From Lunularia cruciata (lineage: Eukaryota > Streptophyta > Marchantiopsida > Lunulariales > Lunulariaceae): 64,000 bases of DNA. Below the pieces are notes generated by a model, which did no database searches, was not told the DNA's origin, and saw nothing but the letters and a program-made list of their open reading frames with translations. Position 1 is the stretch's first letter, and each line of letters begins with the position of its first letter. A program made the translations under genes and the position numbers. Below are positions 45,601 to 58,060 of this stretch, in pieces. Location: NCBI GenBank assembly GCA_948567375.1, contig OX419760.1:63484911-63548910 (forward strand), written 5' to 3'.

Positions 45601-45839
45601 GTTATGTTGAAGGAGTCATCAAACCCAATGACTGTCAAGATGTTGTCTTGTTCAAAGGAAAATTTTGAAAATTTTGAAGACAATCACTTTGGAGGAGTTT
45701 GCAGGATACATTTCCTTGTTCATAGAGTACCAAGATATATTTGATTGGTCTATTGATCAAATGCCAGGTATTCCACACCAATTTGGAGAACATTGGATTG
45801 ATCTTGTTGAAGGTGCAGTTTTGTTTTGTTAGCAAGAGT

Positions 45840-46867
45840 ATTGACTGAACCCAAAGTACTTCCTCTTAGTAAAAGATGAGATTGACAAGTACTTAGGGGC
45901 CAAAATAATATTTTATGTCTTGAGTAGTGAGTGGGTTTCCCTCATTATCATTGTTCCAAAGAAGAAGAAGATTCAAGTGTGCCAAGACTTTCACAAGTTG
46001 AATGCAATCATGAGGAAGGATGATCATCCCTTACCTTTTATTGATACAATTTTGGACCAAGTAGTTGGTCATCCTTGCTATAGTTTTCTTGATGGATTTT
46101 TAGGCTATAATCAAGTATCCATCCGAGAAGAAGACAAGGATAAAACCACATTTACCACCAATTGGGGCACTTTTGCTTATAATCAAATGCCCTTTGGGTT
46201 CTATAATGCTCCCACTACTTTTCAGTGGATGATGAATGCAATCTTTGGATGATGAATGCAATCTTCAAAGACTTTTTGTGAAAATTTGTGGAAGTCTTCA
46301 TTGATGATTTTTGTGTGTTTGGGCAAATAAAAGTGCATTTGGATTACCTTCACCAAACTTTTGAAAAGTGTTGATTTTCCAGCTTGTTATTACACCCAAA
46401 GAAATTCTTCTTTACAATGAAGGAAGGTATTCTTCTGGGGCATCGAGTCTCAAGCCAAGGTATTGAAGTTGATGTCAAGAAGGTGGAAGTAATCTCAGCT
46501 TTGGAATCCCCTAAAAACATTTGAGAGTTGAGGGCCTTCTTGGGACATGTTGGATATTACAGACACTTTGTATCAAACTATGTGGTGCTTGCTACACCCC
46601 TAACAAAGCTCTTGAAGAAGTCCAAAGACTACTTGTGGGAAGTAGAACAAGAAGAAGCTTTCAAAGTGCTGAAGAAGAAATTGGTTGAAGCACCAATTAT
46701 GAGAGCCCTGAATTGGGATGCACCTTTTCATGTGTATGTGGAAAATTTTTCCATAGAAATTGGATTCATCTTAAGTTAGATAGACAAGAAGAGGAAAGAC
46801 TACCTGATTTACTATACCAACTGACAACTTTCACTTGTAAAAAAGAACCATTCAACGACTAAAAGAG
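45840..46867 (+). pseudogene. RT and RNase H start, plus-strand family C
   Basis: The RT fingers and palm are open at 45920-46252. A 20-bp duplication (46228-46247 repeated at 46248-46267) shifts the frame within NAIF. The active site FIDDFCVFG follows at about 46300, then the connection (46528-46779, FLGHVGYYRHFV). RNase H begins and is cut at 46867 by the solo LTR. Confidence 0.85.
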
Positions 46868-47446
46868 TGTAATACAAGCAGTTAGATATATTATCTAAAG
46901 GCAAAAATTGGCTTGGTAATATCTAGAAGGATGTTATGTAGAATGTGCTAGGTAGACTAGAGAAAGGTGTCACCAAAAGAATAGTTCTACTAATAGAGCA
47001 GAAGCCAAAAATAACTTGAAAACTTAAGAGCAAATTTTGGAGGCCTAAACGAATGAATTAGGCCTTGAAATGGAAAGATTCCTTCCTCTCAAGACCAAAA
47101 GAGCTTGCCTTCCTCCCTATTATTTGTCTTGTCAAGAGCTTTCCAATGATACCTCACCCATGCAATTTTGAGCTCCCTATAGGAAGATTCCCTAAAGATT
47201 CCCTTTGGTCAAACCTATTTTATCAACTAGATAGGACAAGGACTAACATGTCATCCCATCCAAACAACTAATCCAAGGATGGAGCTCATTGACATGTCAT
47301 CAATCCATGTACTTGATCCAAGGGTGGAGCTTTCTTTGAGGAGAAAGAGAAGGTGCTTCTTTGGGACATCGGAAGATTGAGTGTGAAACCTGTGTTTTCT
47401 CTCTTGTATCTCACTTGGAGAGTTCTCTTGTCCTTGGAGTATTACA
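46868..47446. mobile_element. Solo LTR inserted in RNase H
   Basis: A 579-bp block with inverted ends TGTAATAC and GTATTACA, flanked by AAGAG on both sides (46863-46867 and 47447-47451). The RNase H frame before it and after it would join exactly if the block and one AAGAG were absent. No internal region, so it is a solo LTR of a family not otherwise seen in the window. Confidence 0.9.
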
Positions 47447-49083
47447 AAGAGAAGCACTCAAAATGGTGTATGCTTGCAAGAAGTTTCCACACTATTTGTT
47501 GGGATATGAGTTTGTCTTCTATGTGGACCATTATGCTCTACAACAGTTGGTCAAGAAGGCAAATTTGTCACAAAAAATTGCAAGATGGATCTTGTTATTA
47601 CAAGAATTCACATACACATATACAAATAAGGAAGGGAGCTTTGCATTTAAATGTGGACTTCCTATCCAGGTTGGAAATTCAAGACCAAGACATGAAAATC
47701 AATGATTGATTCCTGATGAAGAGCTACATCATTTAATGGCAATGCAAAGTACAAAGTATGCAGCTGAATATCACTATTTGCATACTTGCCATGTCTTGAG
47801 GGATTGGACCTAAAGCAGAGAGCAGTATTCCTCAAGAAGATGGAACCTTACTAGCTAAAACACAACATCTTATTTAAAATGGGCAAAAATGAAGTACTTT
47901 GGAGATGCTTGGAGGCATACAAAGTCAGAGAAGTAATCAAGTCCTTACACTCAAAAACATTAGGAGGACACTATGCCCTAAAGAATATTGTAAAGAAGAT
48001 TCTTTCATCAAGGTATTGGTGGCCTACAGTATATAAGGACACTCATGCCCATATTCATAGTTGCAATGCTTGTCAATGAATAGGAAAGCCGACGGCTACT
48101 TTCCAATAGCCTTTGAGACCAATTTTGCCATTGGCTCCATTTGAGAAATGGAGAATTGATTTTGTGGGTCCAATTCAACCGGTGACCTGATTCATGAGGA
48201 ACTGGTACATCTTGGTGTGCATCAATTATGCTACCAAGATGGTTGAAGCTGAGGCAACTCAGAAAGATGATGCGGAAACAATCATAGAATTTTTCTTCCA
48301 AAACATCATTTCATGTTATGGATGTCCTCTGGATATGGTTAGTGATTAGAGGACCCATTTTCTGAACCCTATGGTGTCAATGTTAACCAAGTACTTCCAG
48401 ATTAAATATTGGAAGACAACTCCTTACAACACCAAAGTGAATGGACTAATGGAGAAGGCCAATGGATTATTGTGTGAAATGTTGAACAACGTGATGGTCA
48501 ATTATGCCTATGATTGGGACACAAAGTTACTAGAAGCTTTGTGGGCATATCAAACAACTAAAAAGATTACCACCAAACAAACTCCATATTTCTTGACATA
48601 TGGCTTGTATTCCATGCTACCAATTGAATTTGAAGTACCTACTTCAAATTGGATTTAAATTGGATACTTCAAATTGGATTGCATCATATTCAAGGAATGA
48701 TTGTTGGAGGAAGAAAGTCAGGATCTTAGGATCTATCAACTGATTTGGTTAGAAGAGAAAAGAGATGATGCAATGCAAACTACAAAAGAAGTACAAGAGC
48801 AGCAAAAATTCAGGCTCAATATGGAAATTAAGCCTATTGCTATTTAGGAGGGCGATTTGGTGTTGTTCTATGATAATTGCCAAATAATTTTCCAAGCAAG
48901 CTACACTTAAGGTGGATGGGGCATACCGTGCAATGCACATTTATGGAAGTGGCTCTATTCCACTTGCATGGATGACAATCCCTTTGCCACTCAAGTGAAC
49001 GGGTGGAGAGTTTGAAAATACTGGACCGTGGACTTGGACTTGTACAAAGAACCCAAAGTCGGTGTTCACAAGGACGCTTACAT
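47447..49083 (+). pseudogene. RNase H end and integrase, plus-strand family C
   Basis: RNase H resumes (REALKMVYACKKFPHYLLGYE). The integrase HHCC region is at 47930-48077 (HSKTLGGHY to CNACQ). The core carries RIDFVGPIQ (about 48150), MVSD followed by a stop (about 48340) and NGLMEKANGLL (about 48445, catalytic Glu present). A 25-bp duplication near 48635-48680 and several stops break the frame. The C-terminal part ends NPFATQVNGWRV (about 48975). Confidence 0.85.
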
Positions 49084-49097
49084 TTGAGGAGGGAGTA
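49084..49097 (+). other. Polypurine tract of plus-strand family C
   Basis: TTGAGGAGGGAGTA lies directly before the LTR start TGTGGTACCC. This fixes the left edge of the LTR. Confidence 0.8.
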
Positions 49098-52000
49098 TGT
49101 GGTACCCATATTTTTTGGTTTTGTGATAATTTGAAGAAGAATTGTATAGTAGAAGTTGGATTGCCCTCTTATGGCAACAAAAGAAGAAGAATTGTGTCTT
49201 TGAATCAAACCCAAAGTAATTTACTTCATGTTAGGAAATGAAGAACTCAAATTGGAATTTCACTAGAGAAACCCAAAGTAAGAAGACTTCACCTCAAGGT
49301 GATCAACCCGGTGCAAAGATAGCATAACAAATTTTCTTTGGGTTTTCCAGCCTAGAAATATAATCAAGAAAATGGCTAAGGCATGAGCCAGATAAAATTG
49401 ATAGTGAGGGGAGGAATGCATGCAGAAGGAGTGATTATCAAATGAAGAGTGATTGAAGAATGACCGCATAGCAAAGAAACATAAAATCAAGATGTCATCA
49501 TGGGCCTTTTGAAATGTCACACAAGTATCCTAAGCCACTAAGTAGTTGACCTACAATAGTGTCTATTATGAAGCGAGCCAAGAGTTTGACGTTCAAGAAT
49601 CCTAAGGGAGTTAGAATTTCATGCCCAAGAGACAGAATAATTATCTTCCAGCTTCTACTACAAGTGAGAGATCACATGATGCCAATGAGAGGAGGAAAGA
49701 AGAGTCCCTCACTCATTGTGAAAAATCTTGCAATTTGGAGGTTAGATGTCATAGCAAGGATCAAAGTGTTGAGTAAACTTTGGATCACTTCTTTTGGCTT
49801 GGAACTGGAACTTGAGTTTTCCAAGTTTCATGGCAAAATTAGTGGCAAGTAATTGTGAGGAGGGTCTAGAGGCAAAAGGAAAGAGAGGCAATTTGGCTCG
49901 ATGGATAGAGTTTGATTGGAGGTTGGTCTTGGGAAGAGAGGCTAGTGAGGAAATCAGAGCTACATTCCTCAAGAAGGGAGAGTCTACAAAAGAAACCACA
50001 AAAATCCACAATTCCTTTAGTACTCCGTGTACAAAGAATGAGTATAAAGTGGATACTTATCTAGACCAGGTAAGGCAAAGTATTGTTGGGGCAATGATGG
50101 CAATTTTCAAGCCAAAGCAAACCACTTATGTCATGAAGCACCAAGCCATGTTCTTTCACCAAATGTTTGCAAGAGAATTGGTGAATTGGGTGAAGTGTTT
50201 TCACCAACAAACAAGGCAAATGGTCTAGAATTGGAGAGATCAATTGCCGCATCACTACTTAGTGTTGTTTGTAGTGCACTTTTACCTTAGGTTGAATTTG
50301 TTGAGTGTAGAAGAGAGGCACAAGATGGTGTTGCACTTCCATCCAGGCCTGAGAGAAGTGGATATAGAAGAGCAATAGTACATGTGCCAAATCTGAAGTA
50401 GCAATGAGCACTTTGCCAAGACGGGCCAGCACAAGAGAGTGGAGGTGAAGATCCCAAAGACAAAGAAGCAAAGTCAATCCAAGGAGATGGTTTCCCTAAT
50501 ACAACCAAGAAAGACAAGAAGGCTGGTGTTGAGGCACAAGTTCATCATAAGAGATCAGTTGTCAGGAGAAGAATCAGAAGGCAAACTAAGGACAAGTTAG
50601 AGGACTTGGTGGGAGAAGAAGAAGCAAAACTCACACTATAGAGTGAGTAGTTGAGCGGTGGGAGTGATGGAGAACCCAAGGTGCAGCAGCTGTTGGAGGA
50701 AGTGGCTTAGGAGGAAGATCAAGAGTTCCATGAGGAAATCCATTGGATGGAAGGAAGCAACATGCCATGTTTGGAGTTGCCTGCAAAGGACATGGAAGAT
50801 CATAGAGATGAAGAGCCAAGGGTGGCATTTCCTCAAGGAATCAAAACAAAGAAGAGTAGGCAATCTGCCTTAGCAGGACCAAATAATGCACCAGAGGAAG
50901 ATACCAGCTTGAAGGAAGTTACTTTGAAGGTAAGAAGATCGAGACTTTGGAGTAAGGCACCAATTGAGGACACACCAATGCAAGTTGTGAGCAAAGGTGA
51001 AGACAATGTAGAAGAAGAAGATTTTGGTGAAGTAGCATACTTAGCTAAGATTGTCTATTGCTTGCTAAGGATGTTGAAGAAGAAGAAGGAAGAGCTAAAG
51101 AGAGATCATCTAGAGGTCAAGAATGAACCTCAAGTGGTGAAGTATTTAAGCAAAGAGCTAGTATAGTTAAATAATAAGTTACTCAAAGTAAGAAGCAAGT
51201 TGAGGAGCTTTGTGTTGACAAAGTCCTGAGATAGAAGAGAGTTGTGAACTTGCAAGAGGCTTTCAAGAAGCAAGGAGTTGAGCTTGAAATGCAGGCTGAA
51301 GAATTGAGGAAGCAAAAGACAGTCTGGGAGAAGTTGAAAGAAGAGGGTGATGAAGCGTGCATTGAGGTTATACCTTCAAAGGCAATTGTTCTTGTGATGT
51401 AGTAGGAGTTGGAGAGTTTGAAGACAATGGCAACACAGAAGGATGAAGCCTAGCAGCAAGAGTAAGCAGGAAGAAATAAAGAAGAAGAAGAGCATTTGCA
51501 AGGGCTAATCATTAATGTGGAAGCCCAACTTGCTCAATACATGGAGTAGAAGGAAGCATTTAAGGCCAAGTTCAAGGATGCAATAAAGATGTTTTGTGAT
51601 GAAATGAAAGTGGAGAGAGTTTGAGATCATACATTGGAGCAAGTGGGAGGAGTAGAGAAACTCGATATAATGTTGAAAGTTGAAGTTGAAGTAAAGGTAG
51701 AAGAAGTTTGCATGTATGAGTTAAATTTGTTGGTGCAAGAGACAAGGAAGAGAAAGGCAAAGGCAAAGGATACATATCTGAACAATCTTTTGATTTGCCT
51801 AAGAGATAGAGTAGATAGAAAAATTAGTGAAGTAGGAGACAATGTTTGTCTTAGATTAGATTTAGTGAAATTTGAGTTAGAGCAAATTTGAAGTAGTGTG
51901 AAGTTAGGAACCCAAGGTGAAGTAGGAGAGGTAGGAGTGCAAGTGACCTTGGATTAGTTTTCTGAGCACTTAGGAGTGAGTGGGTCAGAAGATAAGAAGA

Positions 52001-52926
52001 TAGATACAATGCTCATGAGTTCAATTGTAGTTCAGATTGAAGAAGTGATAGAGATAGCAAAAGATATGGAAGTTGATAGAGCTGAAGTAAAGGAGTCAAA
52101 GGAAGTTACATTAGGTTTGGAAGAAGAGGAAGAAGTAGACATCATATTGGATTCATAACCATTGACATTTGAATTGATAGATATGATGACTTGCAATTTT
52201 GGATCTAGAGATTGTTAGGGAATGGTATATTAGTAATATAATTGTCAAAGTGCTCAGCTTATTTGAAGGAAGCATTTGTAGTTTGTTGTTGTTTAGTATT
52301 TGTATTTTTGAAGTTGAGTAAAGCAAAGTGTTGTATCTCAATCCTCACAATTTAGCTTAATTCAGAGTATCAATCATGTGTGTGTGTTTATGAGTGTTTG
52401 GAGAATTTTGAAGTGCAAGTTAGAGTGTTGGATGTTGGATTCCATGGTTCTGATTTTATTTTGTGTGTTTGATCTTGATTGGATAGCAATCAAAGCAATG
52501 CCTTGACAAATCCATGAGGAATTGTACTATTGGTAGTATTCTACATTTGTGAGTGCACAAGGTTGATGCAAAGCAATTTTGATCAAGGAAGTTGTGCTTT
52601 TAGTGGAGGGGTGGAACATAATTTTGAGGTAAAGTTGTTTTGTAGTGAAGTAGCTTGCTTTGAAAGAATTTGAATCATCATAATCAAAGTCGGTTTGGAA
52701 AGATTTGATGGTATTGTGATTATGGAGTGTTAATTTGTGACAAGACCGCAAGTTAGTGCTTGTTACACTCTTTTGGGTGTGGTTTCTACCTAAGAGATTA
52801 AAGATGCAACCAAGAAGAACTACATTGTTATATTTTACTTTGTATTTGACCATTTTTGACTCGTAACTCTATGGGAATAAACTTTACTGACTAATTACCG
52901 TAAAAGTGATACTTGTCAGGTTGTCA
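49098..52926 (+). repeat. Family C 3' LTR, 3.8 kb, with an internal ORF
   Basis: Starts TGTGGTACCC after the PPT and ends GGTTGTCA at 52926. Related pieces are 14880-15985 (plus), 34999-36760 with 43581-44403 (minus) and 58726-60351 (plus). The last 700 bp are the best conserved between copies and include the R/U5-like part. Confidence 0.78.
49559..52158 (+). pseudogene. LTR-borne long coiled-coil ORF, plus-strand family C
   Basis: A decayed frame of roughly 850 codons inside U3. The N-terminal part (49559-50228) is open in two overlapping frames, with WRLVLGREA and a helical, Met- and Phe-rich stretch. The middle (50747-51166) is basic and acidic by turns. From about 51240 it is a heptad-like coiled coil (EAFKKQGVELEMQAEELRKQ), then NLLVQETRKRKAKAKDTYLNN and an acidic end. 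Several stops. No known domain recognised. It is not gag, because the gag of the family lies after the LTR end in the minus-strand copy. Confidence 0.6.
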
Positions 52927-53930
52927 TAAGAGCTCTCCTCTACACCTTCATGGATCTCCTCTAAGCCAACCTCACTCAAATTGGGATTTAAATCTCCCAA
53001 ACTTAGCATAGTAGGGAGACTAAAGCTTGGTTTGTTCTCAAACATGGCTTCCATTCTAGCAAAACATAGGCACATTCCATTCAATTTATGTTCTATAGTT
53101 CTCCACCCTTTGCCACATCCTCTATGAGACCTTCTCTAGTAGACTTGTTCTTCAGCTCTTGAGTTTCTTTGTATTATTTCATGTACCTCAACCATTTCTT
53201 GTAATGCCTATCATCTATCATAGAAAAGGAAATCCTTGCTCCTCTTGTATCAAAAATGTTGCCATGAAACTAAAAGCAATGGATTTCTGAATAGACTTTT
53301 TGCAATTCCTACCATGAATCTGTGAAAAATGCTCTAGGTCCTCCAAATAATTTAGTATTGGCCATAATGGTGCATAGTCATGTGGAAACTTTCATCCTAT
53401 TTTGATTTGCCATGCACAAAAGAAGCCATCCTCACCAATTCTCCAAATTTCCCTAATCATTGTTCAGGTTGCAAATCCAAATATGAGTTTGTAGGTCTTG
53501 GATCTACATCCAAAATTGAGCTTCCTACACTAAAAAAAGGTACTTGATCTCCCATTGCTAAATTTTTGTTGCCCTTTTGGAGTAAAATTCCTTGATCCCC
53601 CATCAATTTCTTGGTTGTTGTGGGGCGGAGCGTATCATTTTCCATAACTTGTGCTATCCTTTGCCATACTAATCTATGGAAATGAACCACCACACCAATG
53701 TGAAACTACAAAGTTTCCATTTAGATGATTGACAAAAGGAAAATTTGCATTGAGGATGGTGAATTTGAGTTGAGAATTCAAATTTTCAAGAGCAAGTATT
53801 TTGGATCCACCAAAAAAATTTTAAATCTCATTCCAAAACCCACCCACCAAACCATGTGGCCACTCTCTCAACAAACCACATCAACTCTTTTGACAATCAT
53901 TATTTCAATATGGCACTCCTAAAAATCCAT
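52927..53930. other. Unassigned block right of family C
   Basis: Minus-strand frames (53693-53457 and 53084-52884) are open for 60-80 codons and could be a decayed transposon gene. No family motif was recognised. Confidence 0.3.
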
Positions 53931-54099
53931 AACATAACACTTGATTCTTATAGATGAATGCAACTTGGACGGAATACCCCATACTACAATTTGTGGTGCC
54001 TTCATTTATTACTATCTCATATTGTTATAGAGTTCACTAAAAATAGTTACAAATTTTGTTATTTATCCTATAGACATCCATCAAAAATATTTGTGAAAC

Positions 54100-55822
54100 C
54101 TCTTAATGTCATGTGTTGATCCCATCTCTATGACAAGCCTGTCCAACCAAATTGCTTCCTTTGCTACTTGTGCTTTTGCTACATACTTAGCTTCTATAGT
54201 ACTCATTTTTGCAATGTAGATCTTCAACTTATGCATCCACCTCCAAGTATGAACATATACCCAATTGTGGATTTTCTCCCATCTAGATCTTATCCATATT
54301 TAGCATCTACATAGCCAATAAGTGATTTGGCATTATATAATTTAGCATCAAACACAAGGCCAAAATCCAACATACCCTTGAGATATCTGAAGACCCACTT
54401 CATAGCTTCCCAATGTATCCTACCTAGATTTGACATGTATCTACTAGTCTTGCCCATAGCTAGAGCAATCTCAGGCCTAGTGCAAATCATCAAAAACATG
54501 AGACTTCACATTGCCTTGTCATAGGGAATCTTGGACATCAAACCTTTCTCTATGGTATTTGTTGGACAAAGAGTTGATGAAAGCTTGAAGTGAGGAGCTA
54601 AAGGAGAACTCACAGCCTTGCAATTCTCCATGTTAAATCTTGCGAGTACCTTTCTAGCATACTTCCCTTGAGTTAACCATAGCTTCCCATCCCCCAAGTT
54701 TCTTTGGATCTCCATCTCCAAAATCCTCCTTGTTGTACCAAGATCTTTTATCTAAACTCAGAACTCAAGAGAGCTTTGAGCTTATCAACATCAGATCTAT
54801 TCCTAGCTGCACTAAGTATATCATCTACATAGAGTACCAGAATAATGAAGCCAAAGACTTCATTACTCACCTTTTTCATGTATATATACAAGGATCAAAC
54901 ACACTATTTATTTCCTTGTGACCTCATGAAATCATTGAACTGCTTTTTCTACTGTCTAGGGGCTTGCTTCAATCCATACAAGGATTTTAGAAACATGAAA
55001 ACCATATCCTCTTGGATTTTCTTCACAAAGCCCATAAGCTATCTCATGAAGATCACCACATCAAAATTTCTATAGAGGAAAGTAATGCAACATCCATTTA
55101 ATCTAAGATAAGACCAAACAAAAGTCACACAATAGTGGCATACTTAGCAACTAGAGAATAGACCTCATTGTAATCCACATCTTTCCCTTGTGTGATTTCC
55201 TTGGCCACCAAGCTGGCCTTGTAGATCTTCTTTCAATTAGTGGGACCATCTTTGAATTTGTAGACCCATTTAGTATCCAGTAATTGTTGATTTTTTAGAA
55301 GCTTCATTAATTCCCAAGTCTTATTGTCAATCAATTATTGCATCCCCCTCTACATTGCTACATTCCACTCAAGCTTTTCCATTGAAGCTTGAGCCTCATT
55401 ATATGAAGAAGGTTCCTCTTCTTCCAAGATCAAAGCCATACCATCATCATCATCAAGAGAGATATCATCATCTCCTAATTGTGTGGAATTAGCCTTTTTT
55501 CCAAATCATTCAAGAGCAAAAATAGAGCATCCAAACATCTTCCTTGTTAATGACTCTACTTGATCTTCTTGTGTTGGCATGTGTTGAGGTTCACTTGTCT
55601 CCTCACACTCTTCTAATTCTTCAATATGGGGAACTTTCTCCTTTGTGGGAGCACCTCCTTGTGCCTCATCATGAAAACCATCATAATTAATCTCCCCCTC
55701 AACAATATTTAGAGGATATTTTTCCTTGTCAACATGAGGAGCTTGAGCTTCCTTCCCCTTGGTCAATGATCAATGATCAATTTAAATTTGAAGAGATCCC
55801 ACAACCTACACCTCTTCACACT
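54100..55822 (-). pseudogene. Copia RT and RNase H
   Basis: Reading leftward: an acidic linker (55766-55506), then KWVYKFK (about 55268), KDVDYNEVY and the RT catalytic YVDD (54820-54831, intact). Next come WLTQGKYARKVL (54721-54506) and, in 54499-54290, MFLMICTRPEIALAMG, HWEAMKWVFRYLKG and VGYVDAKYG-like RNase H. The end (about 54100-54280) is frame-shifted. The frame is broken at several points. Confidence 0.85.
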
Positions 55823-56306
55823 TGTAAAGGACCAAAGAGAGAAATAAGAGAATGGAAAATTGGAATGAAAGATCATATTGGGACTCTCGAATGAGAAAAA
55901 CTCCAAGTGCCTAGCATGAGCTTGGACTATGGTATTTATAGGGAATATACAAGACTCTTAGGAAACTTCCTAAAAGTTACCTTCTTTGAATACAAGCCAA
56001 GTTAACACAAAAGCTTCTTGAGAAGCTTCCTTCTAGAAGTTCTCTACTTGGCATGCAAGCTAAGCTAGTTAGGAAGCTTCCCAAGAAACCTTCCTTCTAG
56101 AAGCCACCTACTTGGCATGCAAGCTAAGCTAGCCAAGAAGCTTCCTCCTAGAAGTGACCACTTGGCATGCACATTACTCAATACTTGAAAGGTACCAAAT
56201 AGCTTCCTAGATGCTTCTAGAATATTTTTATAATTCTTGGGTAATTTGGCCTCTTTACTACTTTGTTAGTCTAGACTAACTCATCTATAAACTCTATATT
56301 GTTACA
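55823..56306 (-). repeat. 3' LTR of D1
   Basis: Starts TGTAACAATATAGAG on the minus strand, about 484 bp. Contains several AGAAGCTTCC-type palindromic repeats. The left edge at TGTAAAGG is inferred from the target duplication. A PPT (GCAATGGGGGAATA, 56307-56320) adjoins it. Confidence 0.85.
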
Positions 56307-56344
56307 TATTCCCCCATTGCTAGTTGGTGACATCCTTGTCGCCA

Positions 56345-56527
56345 TGGAAGCTTCAAACTCTTGGATAGCCATTTGTGCATTTTGGAGATGAGAAAGAGGT
56401 TCCAAAGTGGTATCATGAAGGGGATACCCTTTCCAAAGAACTTTGCACTCAATCTGTTGTTGGTGGCTATGTTAAACTTGACGATGTGCAAGGATACAAT
56501 CAACTTGATACTCCTCATGATCATTGA
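56345..56527 (-). pseudogene. Chromodomain of D1 integrase
   Basis: On the minus strand: INDHEEYQVDCILAHR, then VLWKGYPLHDTTLEPLSHLQNA and QMAIQEFEAS, the three-strand plus helix layout of a chromodomain (binds methylated histone tails). One stop lies between the first two parts. It follows the integrase GPY region, which ends IFHVSKLK. This makes D1 a chromovirus. Confidence 0.85.
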
Positions 56528-56599
56528 TAGTGACAAGGAGAGGAAGAGGAGATTAGACATAAGAAGAAAAGGAAGATGGATTAGAAACAAAGGGTTTTA

Positions 56600-57660
56600 A
56601 CTTGGAAACATGAAAGATAAAATAGATTTGCATATGCCAAGGCAAGGCAAGGCAAGTCAATAAGCAAATGAAGAAATGATTTGGGTGACATTAAATATGG
56701 TTATCCAATTAGGAGTAAGTTTACAAACTTGGTATCAAGTGGGAGGGGTAGGTTACTAGAAGAAAGCATGATCTTCTCATTGAGTTGAAAGGTGAGATCA
56801 TGACAATGTTGGTCCGTGTATTGTTTTTGACAATTTTGAGCAACAAGGAGATGAGATTTGGCTTTTTGTAGGGATTTTGATATTGTGGTCAAGAAGGTGG
56901 AAGTATGAGAGACATGAGATGGAGGAAGAGCAAGAAAGGAATCTAGAACAAGTGTCTCTTGGCCAAAATTAAGGAAGAAAGGAGAGAACCCAATGCTTGC
57001 ATGTTTGGACTTATTGTAGGTAACTCAATAATTGCAAGGTATTCATCCCAATTGGTATGGTGAATTTTGATAAAGGCATATAGCATATCCTCCAAGGTGT
57101 AATTTGTATGTTTGGTTTGTCAATCAGTTTGAATATGATAGGTCTTTGGCAAAGTAACCTTGGTGCGGAGCATCTAGAAGAGTTTTTGCCAAAATTTTCC
57201 GGTGAATCAAGGATCATGGTCAAAGATGAGTACATGAGGCATCCATGATGTTTGAAGACATTTTCAAAGTAGATTTCGGCCAATGTTAGAGCATCCACTA
57301 TATCAAAGGTTGGTGTCACATGGATTTGTTTACTAAGCTTATCTTTCTACACCACAATTGTTGTATGACCTTTCTTTGTCTTAGGCAAGGAGGTGATGAG
57401 TCTAAGCTCATGTGTTACCATCAAGCAAATAGGATGGGAAGTATTTGAAGGAGGCCATTTGGTTTCTAGTTGTTGGCCTTGTTGCATTTGTAGCTCTCAC
57501 AAGATTAGACAAACTCTTGAACATCTCATGCCATGTTGGACAAACACCATTGGTGTTGTAGGGTACCCAAGATCTTGTCCACACTCATGTGACCAATGAT
57601 TTGTAAGTCATGAGCTTCTTGAAGGTGCATAAGTCATAGATCACTGCAAGAACATAGATT
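56600..57660 (-). pseudogene. Integrase of D1
   Basis: An HHCC-like part (HDLQIIGHMSVDKIL, about 57620-57570) is followed by core remnants. The frame 57319-57011 aligns with the chromovirus core (FDIVDALTLAEIYFENVFKHHG). Several small indels and stops. The C-terminal part (about 56760-56620) has LPWHMQIYFIFHVSKLK before the chromodomain. Confidence 0.75.
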
Positions 57661-58060
57661 CAATTGTATTCCTTGTTGTATGCTACAAGATAACCTTGTA
57701 CCATCTAAAAGAAGTGGTCTTGTTGTAAGGCGGCCCTAAATTTGATTTGGACTTTTAAACCAATTGACATTGTAGTAATTGTCACCAAAATGAGAGGAAA
57801 ACTCTTTAAATCAGGTCATCATGATAAGGCATCAAGGGTGACAGAAAACCTACCAAGTTTTTACTCAATTTTGATGTCAAATAGCTATAGTTGTTCCTCT
57901 CACAAATGATGTTGACTCTTCATGTGCTCCAAATGCAAACAACAAGGGTTTGTGCTTGGTTTACATGATCACTTGTTTCCCCAAGCAATAATGCCTCTAT
58001 ACCTTAGTGAGATATACTATTCTTAGTTATTCTTGATCTCAAGTAGAGTAATTCCTTTCT
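57661..58060 (-). pseudogene. RNase H remnant of D1
   Basis: Expected position of RNase H between RT and integrase. Only short, frame-broken similarity is visible (for example a LKSNLGP-like end), so the domain is largely lost. Confidence 0.4.

Larger units (their letters stand above)
44404..52926 (+). mobile_element. Family C Ty3/Gypsy element, plus strand (5' truncated)
   Basis: Holds the end of gag, a degenerate protease, RT, RNase H split by a solo LTR, integrase, PPT and a 3.8-kb 3' LTR. Its 5' part is cut at 44404, where the inverted family C LTR begins. RT has FIDDFCVFG, so it is another non-chromodomain, Tat/Athila-like element. Confidence 0.82.

Noticed and set aside
46860..47450. 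579-bp insert as an intron of RNase H
   Set aside because: TG/CA inverted ends and a 5-bp direct repeat show a solo LTR, not splice borders.
52884..53693. Minus-strand frames as a Copia gag
   Set aside because: No capsid or CCHC motif could be seen, so left unassigned.
57393..57599. Plus-strand frame with Cys/His residues as a zinc finger gene
   Set aside because: Antisense to the D1 integrase region; spacing fits no known finger.
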